DNA of 64,000 nt from Falsiroseomonas ponticola (GTDB lineage Bacteria > Pseudomonadota > Alphaproteobacteria > Acetobacterales > Acetobacteraceae), in assembly GCF_016805305.1 (NCBI RefSeq), contig NZ_JAERQN010000001.1, positions 1,240,001 through 1,304,000 of the forward strand. The letters are read 5' to 3'. Both the position numbers and the translations under genes were made by a program. The stretch's first letter is position 1. Each line of letters opens with the position of its first letter. Shown piece by piece: positions 23,975-32,870 of the stretch. The notes below the pieces were generated by a model. That model saw nothing but the letters and a program-made list of their open reading frames with translations. It had not been told where the DNA came from and searched no databases.

Positions 23975-25456
23975 ATGCGCGGACCGGACCAGCGAAGCGT
24001 CGCCATCATCGGCGCCGGCATCGGCGGGCTCGCCGCGGCCATCACCCTGGCCGCCGCCGGGCGCCCGGTGGTGGTGCTGGAACGCGCCCCCGCGCCGGGC
24101 GGCAAGGTCGCCGCCGCGCCGCTCGGCGGCATCGCGGTGGATGCCGGTCCCGGCGCGCTCAGCCTGCGCCCGGTCTTCGAAGCGCTGTTCGCCGCGGCGG
24201 ACACCACGCTCGACCGGGAGTTGCAGCTGGCCCGGCTGCCCCTGCTCGGCCGCCATCTCTGGCCCGATGGCAGCCTGCTCGACCTGCCCGCCGACCCCGC
24301 CGCCGCGGAACACGCGATCGGCGCCTTCGCCGGCCCCGCCGGCGCGCGGGGCTACCGGGACTTCATGGCCCGCGCCGCGAAATGCTGGGCGGCGCTGGAG
24401 AAGCCCTTCCTGACGGTGCAGCGCCCGGGGGCGCTGGCGCTCGGCGCCCAGGCCGGCATGCGCGGGCTGCTCGGCACCTCCCCCTTCGGCACGCTCTGGG
24501 ATGCGCTGGGCGAGCATTTCGCCGATCCGCGCCTCCGCCAGGTCTTCTCCCGCCTCTCCACCTATGTCGGCACCTCCCCCCTCGTGGCGCCCGCCACGCT
24601 GATGCTGGTGGCGCAGGTGGAGGCCGGGGGCCTCTGGGCGATCGAGGGCGGCATGGCCCGGCTGCCCGCGGCGATGGCCCGCGCCGCCGCCGCCAAGGGC
24701 GCCCGCTTCCGCCACGGCGCCGATGTCGCGGCGCTGCGCGTCGCCGGCGGGCGCATCGCCGGCCTCACGCTGCGGGACGGGGAGGCGATCGAGGCCGGGC
24801 AGGTCATCCTGAACGCCGATCCCGCGACCCTGGCCGCGGGCCATTTCGGCGCCGCCGCCGCGAAGGCCGTGCCCGCCATGCCCGCCGCGAAGCGCAGCTT
24901 CTCCGGCATCGCCTGGGCCATGGCCGGGCGGGCGGAGGGCCTCGACCTGCCGCGCCTCACCGTCTTCCACGCCGCCGAGGCCATGGCGGAACTCGCCGCG
25001 CTCACCTATCGCGGCCGGATGCCGGACCAGCCCTCCGTCACCCTCTGGGCGCAGGGCCGCCACGGCGTCGCGCCGCCGCCCGAGGGCAGGGAAGGGCTGC
25101 TCGCCCTGGTCAGCGCCCCCGCCCGCGCCGATGGCCGCCGCATGGACCCGGCCGTGCTGGCCACGGCGGAGGCCGCGGCCTTCGGCGCCATGGCCCGCGC
25201 CGGCCTCGCCATCACGCGCGACGCCACGGCGGTGATGACGCCGGCGGATTACGAGGCCCTGGCGCCGGGCACCGGCGGCGCCCTCTTCGGCCCCGCGGTG
25301 CAGGGCTGGCAGGCGATCTTCAGCCGCCCGGCCGCCCGCACGGCGCTGCCGGGCCTGTTCCTGGCCGGCGGCGCGACCCATCCCGGCGCGGGGCTGGCGA
25401 TGGCGGCAATCTCGGGAAGGCTGGCGGCCGAGGCCGCGATGGCGGAGCGGATCTGA
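23975..25456 (+). CDS. crtD: Carotenoid 3,4-desaturase (CrtD; CrtI-family phytoene-desaturase-like)
   Basis: A 493-residue FAD-dependent desaturase. The dinucleotide-binding start SVAIIGAGIGGLAAAITLAAAGRPVVVLER near 8-37 is followed by PGGKV and DAGPGALSLR, the CrtI-family substrate entry region. The C-terminal LPGLFLAGGATHPGAGLAMAAISG near 457-480 is the family's second FAD signature. Linkage to crtC favours CrtD (1-hydroxycarotenoid 3,4-desaturase) over phytoene desaturase. ATG 23975 is chosen because it follows the promoter and gives the normal N-terminus. It shares one base with the crtC start (TGATG). Confidence 0.88.
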   Translation: MRGPDQRSVAIIGAGIGGLAAAITLAAAGRPVVVLERAPAPGGKVAAAPLGGIAVDAGPGALSLRPVFEALFAAADTTLDRELQLARLPLLGRHLWPDGSLLDLPADPAAAEHAIGAFAGPAGARGYRDFMARAAKCWAALEKPFLTVQRPGALALGAQAGMRGLLGTSPFGTLWDALGEHFADPRLRQVFSRLSTYVGTSPLVAPATLMLVAQVEAGGLWAIEGGMARLPAAMARAAAAKGARFRHGADVAALRVAGGRIAGLTLRDGEAIEAGQVILNADPATLAAGHFGAAAAKAVPAMPAAKRSFSGIAWAMAGRAEGLDLPRLTVFHAAEAMAELAALTYRGRMPDQPSVTLWAQGRHGVAPPPEGREGLLALVSAPARADGRRMDPAVLATAEAAAFGAMARAGLAITRDATAVMTPADYEALAPGTGGALFGPAVQGWQAIFSRPAARTALPGLFLAGGATHPGAGLAMAAISGRLAAEAAMAERI

Positions 25457-26409
25457 TGGACGGCATGGCGCATACCTCCCTCCGCGGCTGGGAATTCGAC
25501 CGCCCCGTGGCCCCCCGCGGCTACAGCTGGTGGTACATCGACGCGCTGAGCGACGATGGCCGCCACGGCATCACCATCATCGCCTTCATCGGCACCGTCT
25601 TCTCCCCCTGGTACGCGCTGGCGCGGCGCGGCGGCGGCGGCGATCCGGAAGACCACAACTGCATGCATGTCGCGCTCTACGGCACGCCGAGCCGCTGGGC
25701 GATGACGGATCGCCGCCGCGGCGCGCTCTCCCGCGATGCCAACACGCTGCGCATCGGCCCCAGCAGCGCCCATTGGGACGGCCAGGCGCTGACCGTGGAG
25801 ATCGAGGAGCGCACCGCTCCCATCCCCGGGAAGCTCCGCGGCCGCGTGGTGCTGCGCCCCGATGCCCTGTCCACCCGCGCCTTCCGCCTGGACAGCGACG
25901 GCCGCCACCATTGGCACCCCATCGCCGCGCGGTCCCGGGTGGAGGTCCGGCTGACCGACCCGGCGTTGAGCTGGTCCGGCCCCGCCTATTTCGACACCAA
26001 CTGGGGAAGCGCCCCCCTGGAACAGGACTTTTTCGGGTGGGACTGGTGCCGGGCGCCGATGCCGGACGCGACCGCCATCCTCTACAATGCGCAGCGACGG
26101 GACGGCACGAACCAGTCCCTCGCGCTGCGCGTCGGCACCGATGGCAGCGTCACGGATATTCCCGTGCAGCCCGAGGTCGAGTTGGGAAAGACCCTGTGGC
26201 GCATCGCTCGCCCGACCCGGGCGGAAGGCGGCGAGGCGCGCGTGGTGCGCACCCTGGTGGACGCCCCCTTCTACTCCCGCTCCGAGATCCGCACCCGGCT
26301 GCTGGGGCGGGAGGCGACGGCGGTCCATGAAAGCCTGTCGCTCGACCGCTTCGCCAGCCCCGCCATGTACGCGATGCTGCCGTTCCGCGTGCCGCGCCCG
26401 CTGCGCTGA
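25456..26409 (+). CDS. crtC: Carotenoid 1,2-hydratase (hydroxyneurosporene synthase, CrtC)
   Basis: A 317-residue lipocalin-like hydratase that adds water across the terminal double bond of neurosporene or lycopene in spheroidene/spirilloxanthin synthesis. Family marks: GYSWWYIDALSDDGRHGITIIAFIGTVFSPWYA near 21-53, EDHNCMHVALYG, HWHPIAARSRVEV near 150-160 and AYFDTNWGSAPLEQDFFGWDWCRA near 175-198, which contains catalytic acid and Trp residues. Length is slightly short of some family members but complete. Coupled to crtD (TGATG) and presumably controlled by the PpsR box. Confidence 0.93.
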   Translation: MDGMAHTSLRGWEFDRPVAPRGYSWWYIDALSDDGRHGITIIAFIGTVFSPWYALARRGGGGDPEDHNCMHVALYGTPSRWAMTDRRRGALSRDANTLRIGPSSAHWDGQALTVEIEERTAPIPGKLRGRVVLRPDALSTRAFRLDSDGRHHWHPIAARSRVEVRLTDPALSWSGPAYFDTNWGSAPLEQDFFGWDWCRAPMPDATAILYNAQRRDGTNQSLALRVGTDGSVTDIPVQPEVELGKTLWRIARPTRAEGGEARVVRTLVDAPFYSRSEIRTRLLGREATAVHESLSLDRFASPAMYAMLPFRVPRPLR

Positions 26410-26440
26410 CGGCGGCCTCCCCCGCGATTCCGGTGGCTTC

Positions 26441-26460
26441 TGTATCTCAGATGAGATACA
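26441..26460. promoter_or_regulatory. Palindromic operator of the RelB/YafQ operon
   Basis: TGTATCTCAGATGAGATACA is a perfect 9+2+9 palindrome in an AT-richer patch, 30 bases before the antitoxin ATG. RelB/DinJ antitoxins, alone or bound to toxin, repress their own promoters by such palindromes. Confidence 0.7.
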
Positions 26461-26490
26461 CCCAGGCTGCCCCTGGCAGAGGAGGTCGCG

Positions 26491-26751
26491 ATGGGCACCA
26501 GGATGCTGCATGTCCGGGTGGAGGAGGAGGTGAAGGAACGGGCTTCCATCGCGCTGGAGCAGATGGGCCTGACCATGTCCGAGGCCGTGCGCGTCTTCCT
26601 GCACCGGGTCGCGGCCGACCAGAAGCTGCCCTTCGCGCTGGAGGTGCCCAATGCGCGCACCCGCGCCGCCATGGAGGAGGCGCGCAGCCTGAGCGCCCGC
26701 TTCGATACGCCCGCCGCCCTGCTCGATGACCTCGACGGCGGCCAGCGGTAA
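26491..26751 (+). CDS. RelB/DinJ-family antitoxin
   Basis: An 86-residue antitoxin from ATG 26491, behind a GGCAGAGGAGGTCGCG ribosome site. The first 50 residues form a ribbon-helix-helix: MLHVRVEEEVKERASIALEQMGLTMSEAVRVFLHRVA, very close to DinJ/RelB. The acidic C-terminal half (ARTRAAMEEARSLSARFDTPAALLDD) would wrap the toxin. It should neutralise the YafQ-like toxin encoded next, whose start lies inside this gene, and repress the operon at the palindrome upstream. Confidence 0.92.
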   Translation: MGTRMLHVRVEEEVKERASIALEQMGLTMSEAVRVFLHRVAADQKLPFALEVPNARTRAAMEEARSLSARFDTPAALLDDLDGGQR

Positions 26752-27055
26752 GCGGGCAACCCTGCCGCGGGCCTCCGACTGCACGGGCGAGTTCCGCAAG
26801 GACTGGGAGCGCCTGACGCGATCCGGGCGCTACGACATGGGCCGGCTCAAGGCGGTGATGATGCACCTCATCGCCAATGAGGGCCCGTTGCCGCCCGAAC
26901 GCCGGGACCATGCGCTGGCCGGCGAGTTCCAGGACCATCGGGAGTGCCACATCGGCGGCGACTTCCTGCTGATCTATCGCCTGGCGGATGCCGGCAAGCG
27001 GCCGAGCGTCATCTTCGTCCGCGCCGGCACGCATTCCGACCTGTTCGGGCGATAG
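26726..27055 (+). CDS. yafQ: YafQ-family mRNA interferase toxin
   Basis: A 109-residue RelE-superfamily toxin expected to cut mRNA on the ribosome. Family blocks: CTGEFRKDWERLTRSGRYDMGRLKAVMMHL, HALAGEFQDHRECHIGGDFLLIYRL with the active-site histidines and acidic residue, and FVRAGTHSDLFG with the C-terminal catalytic His. The ATG at 26726 lies 26 bases inside the antitoxin gene, a common coupling in these systems. The first about 15 residues are weakly conserved, so a later start cannot be excluded. Confidence 0.9.
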   Translation: MTSTAASGKRATLPRASDCTGEFRKDWERLTRSGRYDMGRLKAVMMHLIANEGPLPPERRDHALAGEFQDHRECHIGGDFLLIYRLADAGKRPSVIFVRAGTHSDLFGR

Positions 27056-27062
27056 CCGCGCC

Positions 27063-27836
27063 TCACCGCTCCAGCACGAATTCCACCCGCCGGTTCAGCG
27101 CCCGCGCCTCCGCGTCATCGCTTCCGTCCGGCCGGGTGTTCGGCGCCACCGGGTCATGCTCGCCCCGGCCCTCCACCACCACCGCCGGCATCGCGTCCCC
27201 GACCCGCTGTTCCAGCCAGCGCTGCACCGCCCGCGCCCGCCGCAGCGACAGATCCTGGTTCGCCGCCGCATCGCCCACGCTGTCCGTGTGCCCGATGATG
27301 CGCAGCGTGCGCGGCCGCAGCTCCCGCACCAGCGTCACCACCTGGCCGAGCCCCTCCGCCGCCTCCGCCCGCAGCTGGTCCGCGCCGAAGGGGAAGAGCA
27401 CGTCGCCCGAGAGATTGAGCGCCACGCCCCGCGCCGTCTCCCGCCGCGTCACGCCCGGCCGCGCCGGCGGCACCGGCGCCGGGGAGGCCGCGACCTGCTC
27501 CACCCGGATCTGCCGCCCCTCCTGCGCGATGCGCGGCGCCGCGCCCTCCGCGGATTGGGACCAGGTCAGCTCCAGCGTCTCGCCGCGCAGCGATACGCGC
27601 GCGCCCGGCGCCAGCTCCGCCCGGATGGTGCTGGTATTGCCCTGCACCTCCAGGCTGCGGCAGCCGCCGGTGAAGGTCAGGGCGTTGCGCTCGCCGCGCA
27701 CCGTCACGTCCCGGCCTGTGCAGTCGATCGTCTGGCGCTGGGCATTGCCCTCGACGATCAGCGGGCCGAGGCCCTGGCCCGCGGCGGGCAGGGTCAGCGT
27801 GGCCAGGAAACCGATCATCAGCGGGCGCAGCGTCAT
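27063..27836 (-). CDS. Exported protein with DUF3060 repeat and OmpA-like domain
   Basis: About 257 residues from ATG 27836, chosen for the AGAAGGAA just before it; an upstream ATG at 27854 lacks a site. A signal peptide (MIGFLATLTLPAAGQG) leads to a DUF3060-type beta-helix (TIDCTGRDVTVRGERNALTFTGGCRSLEVQGNTSTI) and then an OmpA C-terminal domain: GDVLFPFGADQLRAEA near the middle and IIGHTDSVGDAAANQDLSLRRARAVQRWL, which contacts peptidoglycan. Probably an outer-membrane-associated or periplasmic anchor protein. It is convergent with the toxin gene and just upstream of the autotransporter's end. Confidence 0.85.
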   Translation of the reverse strand: MTLRPLMIGFLATLTLPAAGQGLGPLIVEGNAQRQTIDCTGRDVTVRGERNALTFTGGCRSLEVQGNTSTIRAELAPGARVSLRGETLELTWSQSAEGAAPRIAQEGRQIRVEQVAASPAPVPPARPGVTRRETARGVALNLSGDVLFPFGADQLRAEAAEGLGQVVTLVRELRPRTLRIIGHTDSVGDAAANQDLSLRRARAVQRWLEQRVGDAMPAVVVEGRGEHDPVAPNTRPDGSDDAEARALNRRVEFVLER

Positions 27837-27929
27837 GGCGGGGTTCCTTCTCATCCCCCCGCCAACGCCGCAGCGCTCCCGTTGGCGGTCCGCGCGCGCG
27901 GAAAATTCATCCGGTGCGCGGGGAGCCGT

Positions 27930-30773
27930 TCAGAACCGCAGCGTCAGGTTGGCCCGCGCCCCCAGGCTCTGCGCCCCATCCGCGAACTGCCCGTTGAAGG
28001 AGACGCCGAGCGCCAGCGCCTGGGTCAGGCTGGCGGAGACGCTGGCCTCCGCCACCGCCGCATCCTTCGCGATCGGCGTGCCGCCGACGATGAAGGGGGC
28101 GGAGCCCGCCAGCCGGAGGTCGGCGGTCGGCGTCACATCCCCCCAGGCATGGCGCCAGCCCAGCATGCCCGCGAGCCCCAGCGTGGTCTCCCCCAGCTGC
28201 GTCCCGGTCGCGGCGCGAAGCCCGAGCGTGCCGTAGTTCACGCCCGCATTCCCCCGCTCCGCCGCCAGCGCCGCGCTGCCGCCGCGTTCCGTGAAGCCAT
28301 CCTCCCGCACATCCGCCCGCGCCAGGCCGGCGAAGGGCTCGATGGCGGCGGCGCCGAGGTCGATGCGCCAACCCAGCTCCCCGAAGGCCTGGGTGGTCTG
28401 CGCATCGGTCCTGCCGGTCAGCCCCTCCGCGAAGCCCGCGAAGGCCGGGCTCCGGCGCGTCGAGATCGCGCTCCACCCCTGGGTCGCGCCCAGCCGCAGG
28501 CCGAGCGCCCCCCATTGCCGCCCGCCATAGAGGCCGATGGTCACCGTCTCCGCCGATCCCTTGGCGGCGCGCGCCCCGGATTCGAAGCCGGCATCGCCGT
28601 AGCCCGCCAGCAGGCCGATCCGCCAGCCATCGAAGGCGGGCATGTCCGCGCCCACCACCAGGCCGCCGCTGTCATGCGACAGGGTGGCGGCATTGCCGTC
28701 CCCCGCACTCCGCCCCCAGGCGCCATAGCCCTGCGACCAGAAGGCGAGGCCCGGCGTGTTCCCGGCCACCGCCTCCACCCCGCCACCGCCGATGCCGCCG
28801 AGCGACACGCGCACCCGGTCCAGCGCCGCCTGGCGGGTGAAGCGCGTCTCCTCCAGCATCGCGCCGCGGATGGAAGCGTGGATCTCCCCCGACAGGCTGT
28901 CATAGGCCACGCGCGCGGCCGCATCGCTCTGCTGCACACCGATCGCGGTGCGCAGCGCGCTGGCGGCCGGCAGCCCCTGCATCGCCTCCGCCACCGCGGC
29001 CTGGTTGCGCGTCGCCGCCGCGGCGGCGAAGCCGCGGGACTGCGCCGGCACCAGCGTCACGCCATTGGCGCCGTAGCTCGCATAGAGCTGGTAGAAGGTG
29101 GACAGCTCCGGATCGCCCGTCACCACATAGGTGCCGGTCACGCCGCCCGTCGCGCTCAGCACGGTATAGACGGTGTCGAGCGAGACGGCCCCGCCGCCGG
29201 CGCGCACCAGCTGCAGGATCGCGCCCGGCTGGATGGTGGCGGTGCCGTTCACCACCAGGCGGTCGGCGGTCACGCCCGGCACCACCTCCGCCACCAGGAT
29301 CGCGCCCGCGGCCTGGGTGTAGTTGCCCGCGACCGTCAGCGTGCCCGGGCTGTTGCCCGGGGAGACGGTGCCGCCGGCCTGCACCGCCAGGTTCCCCACG
29401 GTGCCGGTCCCGCCCAGCGTGCCGCCATTGCCCACCGTCACCGTGCTGCCGGCGGTGCCGAGCGTGCTGTTCACGATCAGCCGCCCGCCCGTGACGTTGA
29501 TGGCGCCGTCGTAGCTGCCGCCATTGCCCGAATAGATCGTCGTGCCCGCCTGGTGCAGGATCTGCCCGCCGCTGCCGAAGATCCGCTGGTCGAAGGCGTA
29601 GGCGGTGCCGGTGTGGTTGAACAGCAGCGTGGCATTGCCGGCGCCGAAGAAGATGCCGTTCGCCGCGCTGATCGTGCCGGGCGCCTGCGCGGCCTCCCCC
29701 AGCGCGCCGCCCACCGCCAGCACGCCGCGGCTGCCGCTGTTGGTCGCGATGTCGATGATGTTGGCGGCGCCGAGGTAGCCGCCATTGCGCACCGCCACCT
29801 GGCCGTCGCCGTTGAAGCCCACGCGGAAATTGCCGTTGAAGCCGGTGCGGCGCAGGCTTTCGTAGCGCGATCCCTCGCCGGTGATCACCATCTCGCCGAA
29901 GGAGCCCGTGTCGGTGCCGACCGCGCCGGTATAGGCGGTGACCACGGCGCCATCGGCGATGGTCAGCCGCCCGAAGCCGACATTCCCGTTGCCGTTGCCG
30001 CCGACATAGACGTTGAGCGCGTTCTGCAGCGTCGTGCCGCGGCCGGTGACGGTCGCATTCGCCCAGGTCGCGCCCGCGCCGCCGATATAGGTCGCATCCG
30101 CCACCACGGCCGCGCCGTTGGCAATGACCAGCGTGCCCTCGTTCGGCTGCAGCCAGCCCGCCGCATCGCCCCAGCCCGCCGGCATGGTCACGGTGCGCGT
30201 GCCGATATCGACCGTGGTGCCCGGCCCGGTGATGGTCAGCGTGCCCTGCGCGCCGAGGGTGACCGAGCCCTCGAAGGTGGTCAGCCGCGCGCCGTCCCGC
30301 ACCGTCAGCGACCCCGCGCCGCCGAAGCCCACATCGATGCTGCTGGTGCTGGCCCAGCTGGTCCCGGTGCCGGAGACGGTGACGCTGCCCGCCCCGCTGC
30401 CGCTGCCGATCGTGGTGGTGGAGCTGACGGCAAGCCCGCCCCCGCCGGAGAGGCCGAGCGTCCGCCCCCCGGTCACCGTCACGGTGGAGGCATTGGCCGA
30501 ACCGCCGCTGATCACCGGATCGGCCGGCGGCGTGCCGCCGATGGTCACCGCATCCGTCGTGCCCGGCACCGCGCTGGTCCAGTTGCCCGGGGCGAACCAG
30601 CTGCTGCCCAGGCTGCCATTCCAGCTCTGCTGCGCCAGCGCGGCGCCGGTCAGCGCGGTGGAGGAAAGAAGAACCGCGGCCAGGATCGAATGGCGCCGCA
30701 ATGGCGGCATGCCGCATCGCAGCAACGCGGCCCTGTCCAGCCGCTGCCTGGTGGCAAAATCCTGATGATTCAT
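27930..30773 (-). CDS. Type V autotransporter with beta-helix passenger
   Basis: About 947 residues. An extended N-terminus and signal (HSILAAVLLSSTALTGAALA) lead to SWNGSLGSSWFAPGNWTSAVPG, then a passenger rich in short VTVGNGGTL / VVNGTATI strands, including the passenger-associated motif GGTGTVGNLAVQAGGTVSPG near residue 500-520. The last 270 residues form an autotransporter barrel ending in ANLTLRF, with the terminal Phe required for BAM insertion. The cargo is displayed on the surface and may be an adhesin. ATG 30773 lacks a clear ribosome site, so a later Met (near 30710) is possible. Codon use matches the neighbours. Confidence 0.9.
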   Translation of the reverse strand: MNHQDFATRQRLDRAALLRCGMPPLRRHSILAAVLLSSTALTGAALAQQSWNGSLGSSWFAPGNWTSAVPGTTDAVTIGGTPPADPVISGGSANASTVTVTGGRTLGLSGGGGLAVSSTTTIGSGSGAGSVTVSGTGTSWASTSSIDVGFGGAGSLTVRDGARLTTFEGSVTLGAQGTLTITGPGTTVDIGTRTVTMPAGWGDAAGWLQPNEGTLVIANGAAVVADATYIGGAGATWANATVTGRGTTLQNALNVYVGGNGNGNVGFGRLTIADGAVVTAYTGAVGTDTGSFGEMVITGEGSRYESLRRTGFNGNFRVGFNGDGQVAVRNGGYLGAANIIDIATNSGSRGVLAVGGALGEAAQAPGTISAANGIFFGAGNATLLFNHTGTAYAFDQRIFGSGGQILHQAGTTIYSGNGGSYDGAINVTGGRLIVNSTLGTAGSTVTVGNGGTLGGTGTVGNLAVQAGGTVSPGNSPGTLTVAGNYTQAAGAILVAEVVPGVTADRLVVNGTATIQPGAILQLVRAGGGAVSLDTVYTVLSATGGVTGTYVVTGDPELSTFYQLYASYGANGVTLVPAQSRGFAAAAATRNQAAVAEAMQGLPAASALRTAIGVQQSDAAARVAYDSLSGEIHASIRGAMLEETRFTRQAALDRVRVSLGGIGGGGVEAVAGNTPGLAFWSQGYGAWGRSAGDGNAATLSHDSGGLVVGADMPAFDGWRIGLLAGYGDAGFESGARAAKGSAETVTIGLYGGRQWGALGLRLGATQGWSAISTRRSPAFAGFAEGLTGRTDAQTTQAFGELGWRIDLGAAAIEPFAGLARADVREDGFTERGGSAALAAERGNAGVNYGTLGLRAATGTQLGETTLGLAGMLGWRHAWGDVTPTADLRLAGSAPFIVGGTPIAKDAAVAEASVSASLTQALALGVSFNGQFADGAQSLGARANLTLRF

Positions 30774-31265
30774 TGAGGGATACCGCTGCGTGACTGGCCG
30801 TGGTCGGGGGGAAACCGACAGCGTTACTGTCCGAATCCCACGATCCGTCGCCGACGGGATCGCAACAGGCACGGTAACAACGCAACGTCTGGTCTCAAAC
30901 GTCCCGTTTCTTCGACGTTTCGACCTCATGTCGCAACGCGGCGCGCCGGGCCGGGCGCGGCAGGAACGGGGGGGTGGCGGGCGGAGCGGTGGCCGGGGCC
31001 GGGGCGAAACCGCGGATTTCCGCGCCATCGCCACCAGCGCCCCGCCGGCATCAAGACCCCGTCAACAGCCCGCGGGCAAGCTGTCGGCGGCGGCCGATGG
31101 CGGCGGCGGGCCCGGAAACCCAAGGCCGGCCGCGCCCCCATCGCGCAAACGTGATCGCGGTTGCTTCTCAGCGTGATCGCGAAACCGGGTCGCCGGGGGG
31201 CGAACGCCCGCGCCCCGGCGGCGTATAGTGCAGTGCAGCATACAGCAGCGAAAGCCGAGACCCCG
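30774..31265. other. Divergent regulatory gap of 492 bp between autotransporter and icd
   Basis: No gene is supported. The part next to the autotransporter (30820-30930) is relatively AT-rich and probably holds its promoter. The icd side carries two direct copies of CGTGATCGCG (31150-31159 and 31172-31181, 22 bases apart) and the dyad described separately. The middle is featureless GC-rich sequence. Confidence 0.5.
31223..31243 (+). promoter_or_regulatory. Dyad overlapping a candidate -10 element before icd
   Basis: GTATAGTGCAGTGCAGCATAC is an imperfect palindrome (8 of 10 arm positions match around a central G). It contains TATAGT, a good -10 hexamer, 37 bases before the icd ATG. No convincing -35 lies at the usual distance, which fits an activator- or repressor-controlled promoter. 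Confidence 0.4.
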
Positions 31266-32732
31266 ATGGATGCCAGCCCGACGCCCACCACCGTCACCGC
31301 CATCGCCGGCGATGGCATCGGGCCGGAGGTGATGCGCGCCACCCAGGCCGTGCTCGCCGCCGCCGGCGCCCGGATCGAGTGGCAGGACGCGGTCGCGGGG
31401 GCGGAGGCCTTCCGCAAGGGCGTCGGCTCCGGCGCGCCGCAGGAGACGCTGGACAGCATCGCCGCCACCCGCGTGGCGCTGAAGGGGCCGCTCGAGACCC
31501 CCGTCGGCTTCGGCGAGAAATCCGCCAATGTCACGCTGCGCAAGGTGTTCGAGATGTATGCGAACATCCGGCCCGTGCGGGAGATTCCCGGCATCCGCAC
31601 CCCCTTCGCCGGGCGCGGCATCGACTTCGTCGTGGTGCGGGAGAATGTCGAGGACCTCTACGCCGGCATCGAGCACATGCAGACGCCGGGTGTCGCCCAA
31701 TGCCTGAAGGTGATCACGGAAGCGGGGTGCGAGCGCATCGTCGCCATGGCCGCCGCGCTGGCGGAGGCCGAGGGCCGCAGGAAGGTCACCGTGGCCACCA
31801 AGGCCAACATCATGAAGCTGACGGAAGGGCTGATGAAGCGCGTCGGCGAGCGCGTGCTGAAGGAGCACCCGTCCCTCGTCCATGAACACATGATCGTGGA
31901 CAACGCCGCCCACCAGATGGTCGTGCGGCCCGAGCAGTTCGACGTCTGCGTCATGACCAACATGAACGGGGACATCCTGTCCGACCTCGCCGCCGGCCTG
32001 GTCGGCGGCCTCGGCGTCGCGCCCTCGGCCAATATCGGCGACGAGGTCGCGATGTTCGAGGCGGTGCACGGCTCCGCCCCCCAGATCGCCGGCCAGGGCC
32101 TGGCCAACCCCACCGCGCTGCTGCTCTCCGCCGTGATGATGCTGCGCCACATCGGCGATTTCGCCACGGCGCGGCGGGTGGAACACGCCCTCTACGTGAC
32201 GCTGGAGGAGGGGCGGGACCTGACCGGGGACATCGCCGCCCCCGGCCAGGGGGTGGGGACGGATGCCTATGTGGCGCGCGTCATCGCCAATCTCGGCCGC
32301 GAATCCGCCCGCGTGCCGGCGCGGGACTACCGCCCCATCGCCATGCGCCACTGGCCCGCCGCCCCCTTCGCGAAGCCGGCCGGGAGCCGGGAGGTGGTGG
32401 GCGCCGATGTCTTCATCGAGACCACGGAAGACCCCGCCGCCCTCGGCGCCGCCCTGGCCGCGCTGGCGGAGGGCACGCCCTTCGCGCTGCAGACCATCGC
32501 CTCCCGCGGCGCGCAGGTCTGGCCGCCGCAGGGGGGCACGACCTTCCTGGTGGACCAGTTCCGCGCCCGCTTCCGCCTGCGCGCCCCGGCCGCGGACCCG
32601 AACCCGGCGGTGCTGGAGTTGCTGGGGCGCATCGGCCAGGGGCGCCGCTGGATGCATGTGGAGCTGCTGCAGCGCTTCGATGGCGTGGACGCCTTCAGCA
32701 AGGCGCAGGACGAGATCACGGCGCGGGCCTGA
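31266..32732 (+). CDS. icd: NADP-type isocitrate dehydrogenase (Thermus-like, long form)
   Basis: A 488-residue TCA-cycle enzyme that oxidises isocitrate to 2-oxoglutarate. Marks in order: AIAGDGIGPEVMRATQAVL near 11-30, the substrate loop ANVTLRKVFEMYANIRPVR near 87-105, VVRENVEDLYAGIEH near 121-135, the catalytic Lys region KANIMKLTEGLM, and MNGDILSDLAAGLVGGLGVAPSANIGDEVAMFEAVHGSAP near 237-276. The extra C-terminal domain of about 140 residues places it with the TtIDH type found in alphaproteobacteria, not with the 416-residue E. coli type. Isopropylmalate dehydrogenase relatives are shorter. Confidence 0.9.
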   Translation: MDASPTPTTVTAIAGDGIGPEVMRATQAVLAAAGARIEWQDAVAGAEAFRKGVGSGAPQETLDSIAATRVALKGPLETPVGFGEKSANVTLRKVFEMYANIRPVREIPGIRTPFAGRGIDFVVVRENVEDLYAGIEHMQTPGVAQCLKVITEAGCERIVAMAAALAEAEGRRKVTVATKANIMKLTEGLMKRVGERVLKEHPSLVHEHMIVDNAAHQMVVRPEQFDVCVMTNMNGDILSDLAAGLVGGLGVAPSANIGDEVAMFEAVHGSAPQIAGQGLANPTALLLSAVMMLRHIGDFATARRVEHALYVTLEEGRDLTGDIAAPGQGVGTDAYVARVIANLGRESARVPARDYRPIAMRHWPAAPFAKPAGSREVVGADVFIETTEDPAALGAALAALAEGTPFALQTIASRGAQVWPPQGGTTFLVDQFRARFRLRAPAADPNPAVLELLGRIGQGRRWMHVELLQRFDGVDAFSKAQDEITARA

Positions 32733-32870
32733 TTCCGCTGGCGCCCGGCGCCGTGTTCGTTTTATGTTCCAGCCATCACGCGCCCGGATTCCGCCCGCCA
32801 CCCCGCCGGCGCCCCTTCGCGGGGGCGCGCCGGGCCGGGAATTTGTCCAAGGCGGGCCCGCGAATCGCGA

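Noticed and set aside
26988..30776. A 1,262-codon open frame opposite the autotransporter
   Set aside because: It runs antisense to a well-supported autotransporter, is low-complexity (His/Arg/Ala/Gly) and has no family features; it is a by-product of high GC.
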